Of a DNA stretch of 64,000 bases, positions 50,287-56,694 are shown piece after piece. The position numbers and the translations under genes were made by a program. The DNA is from Bin5 sp965200685 (GTDB lineage: Bacteria; Chloroflexota; Anaerolineae; Caldilineales; Caldilineaceae). Each line of letters opens with the position of its first letter. Position 1 is the first letter of the stretch. The notes under the pieces are model-generated. The model was not told where the DNA came from. It ran no database searches and was given only the letters and a program-made list of their open reading frames with translations. The stretch is taken from contig OZ241379.1 in NCBI GenBank assembly GCA_965200685.1, forward strand, positions 2,108,001-2,172,000, written 5' to 3'.

Positions 50287-51383
50287 TGTTCCGTATCCTC
50301 ATTATCGGTGCTGGGGCTATCGGCTGTTTTGTCGGCGGCAGATTGGCTATTGCTGGCCATGATGTGACCTTGGTCGGCCGTCCACGTTTCGTCAATGCAG
50401 TGCGCGCCCGCGGCCTAGAACTGCGGACCGTTTCTGGCCGGCCAGAAACGGCCCGCTCTGTGACTGCGGTTACGTCCGTGCAAGAGGCGTTCCAGCTCGC
50501 GGACTCGTCCTTCGCTCTGATTGTTCTGGCTGTCAAGAGTTATGATACGGAGACTGCATTGGACGAATTGGCCGCTGCGGCTGGTCCGCTTGCCCCTATC
50601 CTCAGTTTGCAGAACGGGGTTGGCAATGAGGAGGCCATCGTCGACCGTTTCGGGCCGGGGTGGGTCATCGCCGGGACAATTACCGCGCCTGTAGAAGTGC
50701 CGCAGGCAGGTGTCGTTCAGGTGACAAAACCGAAGTTCGCTATTGGGCTCGCGAGCTGGCCAGGGTCGGGCCGGGGGCCTTTTCTGCGCCATCTGCAGGA
50801 GATGGCCGCCAGCGCGGGTATTCCTACAAAGGTGTATGGGAATGCGCCGGGGCTGAAGTGGTCCAAATTGCTTATGAATCTAGTCGGCAACGCTACCAGT
50901 GCGATTCTAGCCGAACCGCCGGGGGTAACCTTCGCGGACCCTCGCATCACCGATTTGGAGATCGACGCCCTACGCGAGGCGTTGCAGGTGATGGCTGCAG
51001 CCAGCATCCGCCCCTTGAATGTAGAAAAATATCCACTAGGCACCCTTGCGCCGTTGCTGCGCTTTGGACCGAAAGGGCTTCTGCGGTCTGCCCTGTACCG
51101 GATCGTCGGCGGCGCGAGAGGCGGTAAAATGCCGAGCCTGTTTCTGGATTTGGAGGCGGGCAAGAGCGAGAACGAAGTGGGCTGGTACAATGGGGCAGTG
51201 ATGCACAAAGGAAGCCAAGTCGGTGTCGAGACACCGGTCAACCGTCTGTTGACGGAAATCGTTCAGCGGCTGGCTAGCGAACCGCAGGCACGGGCCCCAT
51301 GGCGAGGGAATATCGACCGCCTGGTCGCGGCGCACTTAGAATCCCGGGCCGACCAGCGCAATCAGGGCCAGCGCGAGGATTGA
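50286..51383 (+). CDS. 2-dehydropantoate 2-reductase-like (PanE/ApbA family) protein
   Basis: 365 residues from the ATG at 50286, overlapping the glpC stop. NADP motif ILIIGAGAIGCFVGGRL at the N-terminus, then VKSYDTETAL, LQNGVGNEEAI and the C-terminal helical domain with KWSKLLMNLVGNATSAIL and NEVGWYNGAVMHKGSQVGVETPVNRLL, all as in PanE. It is longer than E. coli PanE (303). Its presence at the end of a glycerol operon is odd: pantoate synthesis is one option, another ketoacid reductase is another. It contains a 24-nt perfect palindrome (50428-50451). Its 3' end overlaps the convergent gene by 48 nt. Confidence 0.85.
   Translation: MFRILIIGAGAIGCFVGGRLAIAGHDVTLVGRPRFVNAVRARGLELRTVSGRPETARSVTAVTSVQEAFQLADSSFALIVLAVKSYDTETALDELAAAAGPLAPILSLQNGVGNEEAIVDRFGPGWVIAGTITAPVEVPQAGVVQVTKPKFAIGLASWPGSGRGPFLRHLQEMAASAGIPTKVYGNAPGLKWSKLLMNLVGNATSAILAEPPGVTFADPRITDLEIDALREALQVMAAASIRPLNVEKYPLGTLAPLLRFGPKGLLRSALYRIVGGARGGKMPSLFLDLEAGKSENEVGWYNGAVMHKGSQVGVETPVNRLLTEIVQRLASEPQARAPWRGNIDRLVAAHLESRADQRNQGQRED
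50428..50451. repeat. 24-nt perfect palindrome inside the PanE-like gene
   Basis: CCGTTTCTGGCC followed directly by its reverse complement GGCCAGAAACGG. Translated as TVSGRPETA. No spacer, so it is a strong cruciform or protein-binding candidate. Confidence 0.75.
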
Positions 51384-52265
51384 AACAGCAGTGTATTCGA
51401 GCATAACCCGCCGGATAAGACGGCCCTCCAGCAGGCCGTGGCGGGCAAGCCCCACAAACAGATAGAAGATCAGCAGCAGAAACAGCCCACTACTGGCACC
51501 GGGCAAGAGCCAATAGTTCAGTGCCCACGTCACTTCGCCCAAGATAATCCCAATCATGGCCGCATAACTCAGCACCAGATCGATTTTAGACGTGGCATCT
51601 CGTAGAAGTTCAACTGCCAACAGCCCGGCCGTTACGGCAACGAGGGAGCCGGAGAGCAGACTACGGACCCGAGTCTGGTAGACCAGTAAAAATAGGGATA
51701 AGACAGAGGCATAGGTCAGGATATTGAGGAAGATTCGGGCCCGTTGATAGCCTGGCGCGCCGCGCGCAACCGTAGTGTATAGGTTGAACAAAATGATGGA
51801 AATCAATCCACTGCTGAACAGGACCGCAGCGGCCTGAAGCAGTGGGGTCGTGGCTAGGGGCGTCAGCAGCACTGCGAGAATGGAGACAGCGGCTGGCAGT
51901 GCCCAGAACAGCCATGTACGTCCTTCGTCGTTTGGTTCGTAGCGGGAGAAATAGGGATGGGTACGGATCGCCCGTTCCGTGCCGCTGGCTGTCAGTAAGG
52001 CGATAAACCCAGCCATCATCGTCGTCTCGCTAATGATGATAGTCATGGGAGAGCCAATCACATTGAAGGGTAGTACGACCGTAGGCAGACGCAGGAACAG
52101 GCTGATCGCAACCGTTGCGGCCACGGTCCACGCCAGAATGCTCACACGCTGTACAAAACGTCGGTTGTTATTTATCGTTCGCATGATGCCATACCAGTGT
52201 CGGAACTGCAGGCCATTGGCGTTGGGTGTGTCCACGCTCAAATTGCCGGGGATCCTAGTTATCAT
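51336..52265 (-). CDS. Polytopic membrane protein of unknown function
   Basis: Up to 309 residues with about eight to nine membrane helices (AWTVAATVAISLFLRL, IIISETTMMAGFIALLT, LFWALPAAVSILAVLLTPLA, AAVLFSSGLISIILFNLYTTV and so on). The start is uncertain: ATG at 52265 gives a 27-residue hydrophilic leader, ATG at 52184 (MRTINNNRRFVQRVSILAW) is the alternative and fits a membrane protein better; neither has a ribosome site. No recognised domain. Its 3' end runs 48 nt into the convergent PanE-like gene. Confidence 0.6.
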   Translation of the reverse strand: MITRIPGNLSVDTPNANGLQFRHWYGIMRTINNNRRFVQRVSILAWTVAATVAISLFLRLPTVVLPFNVIGSPMTIIISETTMMAGFIALLTASGTERAIRTHPYFSRYEPNDEGRTWLFWALPAAVSILAVLLTPLATTPLLQAAAVLFSSGLISIILFNLYTTVARGAPGYQRARIFLNILTYASVLSLFLLVYQTRVRSLLSGSLVAVTAGLLAVELLRDATSKIDLVLSYAAMIGIILGEVTWALNYWLLPGASSGLFLLLIFYLFVGLARHGLLEGRLIRRVMLEYTAVSILALALIALVGPGF

Positions 52266-52600
52266 TCCATAACGGGGTTCGCCAGCAGTGTTTTGCTAGG
52301 TTACTTATGCCTTGCAATCTCTAGTTGTATGGTAGAATGCGGTAGGCTGCCTTTAGCATGCCTCATCCATGACAATAATGCCAAATGCGTCCGCACAGTC
52401 CTGTGGCGTCATCCACTTCTCGCAAACGTGAAGGCCGGAATGTAAATAACGAGCCTATCGTTACTGCTGTTATCGTAGGATACACCAAAGTACAAAAAAG
52501 TAAATTTGTAACCACGCCGCCGGCGGCATGGTGTTGCTAACCAACAGACCGTTGTTTGCTTGTTTGTCGTTGGAGAGGCACATAATCATTCAGGATAGCG
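52266..52600. other. Intergenic region before the CHAT gene
   Basis: 335 nt between divergent genes. A palindrome GCCGCCGGCGGC sits near 52515-52527. CATAAT at about 52581 may be a -10 for the CHAT gene, but the -35 is poor. No RNA gene, repeat copy or small coding frame with a ribosome site was seen. Confidence 0.4.
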
Positions 52601-54004
52601 ATGCGCGATTGCCAGTACAGGAATTTCAGTGTCACCATCAGTGGTAAGGAGCCGCCCTATGCGGTTTCCGCGTCCTATCGGGGCCTAAGTGCCGCCGCTA
52701 GCTTCAGCCAAGATGCCCTGGACCCTGTCTGGCAGGAGCATCTGGCCGTGTTGAGTGCTTCCCATGGCAACCAGGGGGAGGAGCGTTTAGCGGAAATCGG
52801 TAGCCGGCTCTTTTCCGAATTGTTGCGGGAGGATGTGCGGGACCTCTGGAATCAGGCCCGCAGCGATTTAGATGAAGGCGGGCGTCTGCGCTTTCGGCTC
52901 ACTTTGCAACCGCCGGCGGTGGCAGCCTTACCTTGGGAAACCCTGCACGACCCCCGGCGCAATCAATCCTTCGGGGCCGATGTGATCATCGCCCTTGTGC
53001 GGACCCAGAATCAAGTAGGCTACGTAGCCCGTCCTCGGGCATTAGAAACGACGCTGCCGCTCATGGTTCTGCTGGTGGCACTGGAAACAGTGGAGGGCCT
53101 AGCCCAGGAGATTGGCCAGATCCGCTCTGTGGTTGAGGGCCTGCCGCCTGGGCGCATGGAGATGGAACTGTTAGCTGGCCGGGTCACGATTCATCAGATC
53201 CGCGAGCGGCTGCTGGCAACCAAAGCGGATATTCTACATATTATCAGCCATGGCAGTGAAGATGGTTTACTGCTCTGGGCGGATGATATGCCCGCGATGG
53301 TCTCTGCCGCAGCCCTAGGTGCCACATTGCAGCAGGCCGAAACGCTGAAACTGGTCTTTTTGAACGCCTGTCTGGCCGGCCAGGTGGACAGCACGCGCCC
53401 TTTCGCTGGTGTCGCCCACCGGCTCCTGCAGAGCGGTCTCCCTGCGGTCATTGCAATGCGCCATGAGATTTTGAATATAGCGGCAGTGGCCTTTGCTGGA
53501 TCCGTCTATGAGGCACTGGTGACCAGCCCTTGCCCCGGCCACATTGATACCGCGGTCAGCATTGCCCGCAACACTCTGTACATCAATGATCCGAACCGCA
53601 TAGATTACGCCACGCCCATCCTCTGGCTCAATGCAGAGGATGGCTGCATTTTGCCCTTTGACAGCGGGCGGCAGGCTCCGGCAACATCCTTTGTGGATTC
53701 CCCTCTGGAATGGGCAAAGGATGCTGAATTTGACACAGGGCCGCAGATCGATTTTGGGCTGGAAGAAAAAGAGACCTGGTACCAGTCATTGCCCGCAGAG
53801 ATTGCTGATCCCCTCCTGCCCTTTGAATACAACCGGCGCCGCCGCATTCTTGAGTTGTTGTTGATATTGTTGCGCCGGGAGGCCGAAGAGCAGGAAAAGG
53901 GGAAGGCCATCAACGTGTACACAGCCCGCAGGCATCTGGAAACGTTCAAAGAGGAAAGACGCAACATTCAGAACATTCTCGACCATTCCACGAACAATTT
54001 GTAG
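52601..54004 (+). CDS. Stand-alone CHAT-domain cysteine protease-like protein
   Basis: 467 residues. Residues about 130-350 form a CHAT (caspase-like) domain: ILHIISHGSED places His217 and LVFLNACLAGQ places Cys257, the expected catalytic dyad; LPWETLHDPRR and AVIAMRHEILNIAAVAFAGSVYEAL are conserved family parts. The N-terminal 110 residues are not assigned. The C-terminal ~100 residues are charged and helical (RRRRILELLLILLRREAEEQEKGKAINVYTARRHLETFKEERRNIQNIL), a likely coiled coil. No TPR, transmembrane or effector partner is in the same gene. Substrate unknown; the adjacent membrane protein is a possible partner. Confidence 0.85.
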   Translation: MRDCQYRNFSVTISGKEPPYAVSASYRGLSAAASFSQDALDPVWQEHLAVLSASHGNQGEERLAEIGSRLFSELLREDVRDLWNQARSDLDEGGRLRFRLTLQPPAVAALPWETLHDPRRNQSFGADVIIALVRTQNQVGYVARPRALETTLPLMVLLVALETVEGLAQEIGQIRSVVEGLPPGRMEMELLAGRVTIHQIRERLLATKADILHIISHGSEDGLLLWADDMPAMVSAAALGATLQQAETLKLVFLNACLAGQVDSTRPFAGVAHRLLQSGLPAVIAMRHEILNIAAVAFAGSVYEALVTSPCPGHIDTAVSIARNTLYINDPNRIDYATPILWLNAEDGCILPFDSGRQAPATSFVDSPLEWAKDAEFDTGPQIDFGLEEKETWYQSLPAEIADPLLPFEYNRRRRILELLLILLRREAEEQEKGKAINVYTARRHLETFKEERRNIQNILDHSTNNL

Positions 54005-54007
54005 ATC

Positions 54008-56653
54008 ATGCCATGGGCGCAGCTCTGTCAAGCGACCGCTCTCATTCGCCTCGTCTGCCTCTATGGGATCCTCTCCTATCTGGGGGTGGAGCTTGCCATA
54101 ACTCTGCGGGAAATTCGGGAGACTGACCCGCTGGCCGCTGGCCCAACGCTGGTCACATGGTACAGTGGTTCCGCTCCCGCCACTCCAATGCCTTTCCTCG
54201 GCGTCACTGTGGAGCTGGAACAGTACAATACCCCATCTCAACGCCAAGAGGCACTACAGCATCTCCGCAGTGCTGGTTTTGGCTGGGCGCGCCAGCGGTT
54301 TGACTGGGGCCGGCTAGAACCGCAGCCGGGAGAGTTCCATTGGCAATGGGCAGACGCTGTTCTGCGCGACATCGTTGCTGCTGGCCTGGTGCCGGTGGTC
54401 ATGTTGGATGGTAGCCCGGCCTGGGCCAGAGACGTTCGGGACCGCTCCCCGCATGACAATCCACTGGCACCTCCCGCGAGGCCGGAAACCTATGCTCGTT
54501 TTGCCGCCGCCTTTGCCAGTCGCTACCAAGATATAGTCCGTTTCTATCAAATTTGGGATGAGCCGAACATTGCCCCCCATTGGGGCAATCGGCTTATCGA
54601 TCCTATCGGCTATGCCCGGCTGTTGCAGAAAGCTGCAGTGGCAGTACGGACTGCAGATCCGGACGCGGTAATTCTGGCCGCGGCCCTAGCACCTACCCGG
54701 GATCGAGGTCATCGTGCAATTGATGAGGGTTATTTCTTGCAGCGACTCTACGCTGCCAATGCAGGGCCGTATTTTGATGTGGTGCTAGTCCAGCCATTCG
54801 GTTTCGGCACTGGGCCGGACGACCGGCGTAGCCGGCAGGAGGTGCTGAACTTTCGGCGGGCGGCCTGGGTGCGTCGGGTGATGGTCGCGGCCGGCGATGG
54901 GCAAACGCCAGTCTGGGCGGTACGATTCGGTTGGAATCGACAGGCGAACTATCTGTGGAAGACGGTTTCGCCGGCAAATCAGGTTCGCTTTACCGAGGAA
55001 GCACTCCAGTTCGCACGTGCGAACTGGCCCTGGCTGATGGCCATGGGCTGGGTTGTAGACCAACCCAACGCGCCGCCCTCGGACCCTCTATGGGGCTTTG
55101 CGCTCGGCTCTGCGGATGGTCCACAGAGCCGCTTGTTGACTGCAATGGCTGCTGGCTCGTGGCCAGTGACCGAAACCCCTCAAGGCGCAGACCACAGGCC
55201 TCTGGTCACTGGTTTTTCACTGCTATTTGCCGGGCTGGTTGTTTTATGGCGGGGGACAGCCGCTGTTCGGCTTCTGCCTTTAACACAATGGCAGGCTACA
55301 TACCGGGGTTGGTCACAGGCCCGCAAATTCGGACTATGGGCGGTTTTGTTATTCATCTATTATCTGGCTACCTGGCCACCGCTGGTCGTCCTCTGCTGGC
55401 TGCTGGCCGCTTTTCTCATTGCTGCCGAGCCGCTTGTCGGGTTGATGATCGCGGCCGCCGGCTTGCCCTTCCATTTCCAGCATAAGGAATTGCGACTTGT
55501 GGGCACTGTTTGGGCTGTGCCGCCGGCCCAGGCCGCTCTATTAGCCACGCTGCCGGCCTTGATAAGCCAGTGGCGAGGAGCTGCTCCTCGCCACTGGCCA
55601 CGAACCATGGCTGTCTGCTTTGATAGCCGCGACCGCTTCGTGCTGGCCTGGTTGGGCATTAGCCTTCTAACTAGCCTGAATGTCTGGCATTGGCCGGACT
55701 TTGTGAGCGGTTTCTGGGAACTGGTGCTAGTACCGAGTCTGCTGTATGTTGGGGTTCGATTCTTTGCTGCTGACCCGCGCGGCCAGCAGCAGGTGTTGCT
55801 GGCACTTTTGGCAGGTGGCGTTCTCGCGGCCGCACTTGGGCTCATTGACTGGTTGGCCGGCGGCGGTGTCTCTGTGGATGGCGTGCGCCGGCTGATGGGG
55901 CTATCCTTTTCGCCCAATCAGACAGCCCTGTATCTGCTGCGTACCCTGTTTATCGGCGTGGGCCTGGTGGCAACATCAGTCGCTACAGGCCACTGGCCAC
56001 TGGCCCGCAGTTTGCTGGTCCCTGGCTACTGGCTATTGGCTACTGCGGTTGTGGCTTTGGCACTGTTGCTGACAGCCAGCCGGGGGGCCATTTTCCTTGG
56101 CCTGCCGGCCGGCGCGTTGGTTGTGGCTATGGCAGGACGTCAACTCCTATGGAAAGCAGTTCACCGGGGTTGGTTGCCGTTGGCCGCTTTGCTTGCTGTT
56201 GTCGTTGGGCTGCTGGTTCTGTTCTCTGGAGAGCGTCTGCTGAACAGTGAGACCTTAGGCACGCGCCTTGAGATCTGGAGGGGTGCTTTGCGCCTGTGGC
56301 AGCATCACCTGCTATTGGGTGTGGGGCCGGGTGGTTTTTTCTGGAACAATCCGGCCTTTCAGCCCTCGGCCGCCGCGGACCCGAATCTTCTACATCCTCA
56401 TTCAGTCTGGCTGGAGTACGCAACCAGTTGGGGCGGCATGGGGATGCTGTGGCTGGGTGCTCTGCTCAGTTGGTTGTTTCGCAAGCTGAGATGGGCTTGG
56501 AGTGGGCGGGTGTCGTGGTTGCAGGTCGGTTTGCTGGCGGCCCTATGTGCTGGGCTGGCGCACGCGCAGGTAGATGCGTTCGCGGCCCTGCCGGAGTTGG
56601 CTTCTTGGAACTTCATAGCTTTGGCCCTGCTAACACCAATGGAGAATGGTTGA
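54008..56653 (+). CDS. Glycosidase-like domain fused to an O-antigen-ligase-like membrane protein
   Basis: 881 residues. After an N-terminal helix comes a clan-A glycosidase-like barrel (about 60-390): GFGWARQRFDWGRLEPQPGEFHW, YQIWDEPNIAPHWGN with Glu185 in the acid/base place. The segment that should carry the nucleophile reads WAVRFGWN, with Arg306 where the paralogue at 10347 has Glu. Residues about 395-881 are a membrane domain with some ten helices and the Wzy_C signature region TLGTRLEIWRGALRLWQHHLLLGVGPGGF, AAADPNLLHPHSVWLEYATSWGGMG. So a probably inactive sugar-binding barrel is joined to a polymer ligase/polymerase. Begins 3 nt after the CHAT gene stop. Several short repeats are translated within it. 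Confidence 0.8.
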   Translation: MPWAQLCQATALIRLVCLYGILSYLGVELAITLREIRETDPLAAGPTLVTWYSGSAPATPMPFLGVTVELEQYNTPSQRQEALQHLRSAGFGWARQRFDWGRLEPQPGEFHWQWADAVLRDIVAAGLVPVVMLDGSPAWARDVRDRSPHDNPLAPPARPETYARFAAAFASRYQDIVRFYQIWDEPNIAPHWGNRLIDPIGYARLLQKAAVAVRTADPDAVILAAALAPTRDRGHRAIDEGYFLQRLYAANAGPYFDVVLVQPFGFGTGPDDRRSRQEVLNFRRAAWVRRVMVAAGDGQTPVWAVRFGWNRQANYLWKTVSPANQVRFTEEALQFARANWPWLMAMGWVVDQPNAPPSDPLWGFALGSADGPQSRLLTAMAAGSWPVTETPQGADHRPLVTGFSLLFAGLVVLWRGTAAVRLLPLTQWQATYRGWSQARKFGLWAVLLFIYYLATWPPLVVLCWLLAAFLIAAEPLVGLMIAAAGLPFHFQHKELRLVGTVWAVPPAQAALLATLPALISQWRGAAPRHWPRTMAVCFDSRDRFVLAWLGISLLTSLNVWHWPDFVSGFWELVLVPSLLYVGVRFFAADPRGQQQVLLALLAGGVLAAALGLIDWLAGGGVSVDGVRRLMGLSFSPNQTALYLLRTLFIGVGLVATSVATGHWPLARSLLVPGYWLLATAVVALALLLTASRGAIFLGLPAGALVVAMAGRQLLWKAVHRGWLPLAALLAVVVGLLVLFSGERLLNSETLGTRLEIWRGALRLWQHHLLLGVGPGGFFWNNPAFQPSAAADPNLLHPHSVWLEYATSWGGMGMLWLGALLSWLFRKLRWAWSGRVSWLQVGLLAALCAGLAHAQVDAFAALPELASWNFIALALLTPMENG
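55163..55212 (+). repeat. Inverted repeat inside the fusion gene
   Basis: CCAGTGACC (55163-55171) / GGTCACTGG (55204-55212), 9 bp, 32-nt loop. Lies at the boundary between the glycosidase-like part and the membrane domain and is translated (SWPVTETPQ ... PLVTGFS). Confidence 0.55.
55567..55597. repeat. 31-nt near-perfect palindrome inside the fusion gene
   Basis: CCAGTGGCGAGGAGC, one base, GCTCCTCGCCACTGG. Combines the CCAGTGG and GCGAGGAG cores also seen at 24848 and in the terminator at 30301. Translated as SQWRGAAPRHW inside a loop between membrane helices. Confidence 0.75.
55981..56046 (+). repeat. Degenerate heptamer repeat translated inside the fusion gene
   Basis: Units of the CCACTGG / CTACTGG / CTATTGG type in tandem. 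Translated as TGHWPLARSLLVPGYWLLAT, the same peptide style as the signal-peptide repeat of the beta-propeller gene at 62616. Confidence 0.55.
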
Positions 56654-56692
56654 TGGCGAATCTTCTCGCTACCAACCACTCTCCACGGCAGT
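56646..56692 (+). repeat. Repeat copy after the fusion gene stop codon
   Basis: Contains GGTTGATGGCGA (56648 region) pairing 10/12 with TCGCTACCAACC, and CACTCTCCAC (56677-56686), the inverse of the GTGGAGAGTG core after ptsI and in glpC. It covers the gap between convergent genes and may act as terminator. Confidence 0.5.
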
Positions 56693-56694
56693 GA

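Noticed and set aside
52601..54004. CHAT protein as part of a type III CRISPR or gasdermin-like defence system
   Set aside because: No Cas effector, TPR-CHAT pairing, gasdermin or other defence gene is within the window; the coupled gene is an envelope enzyme.
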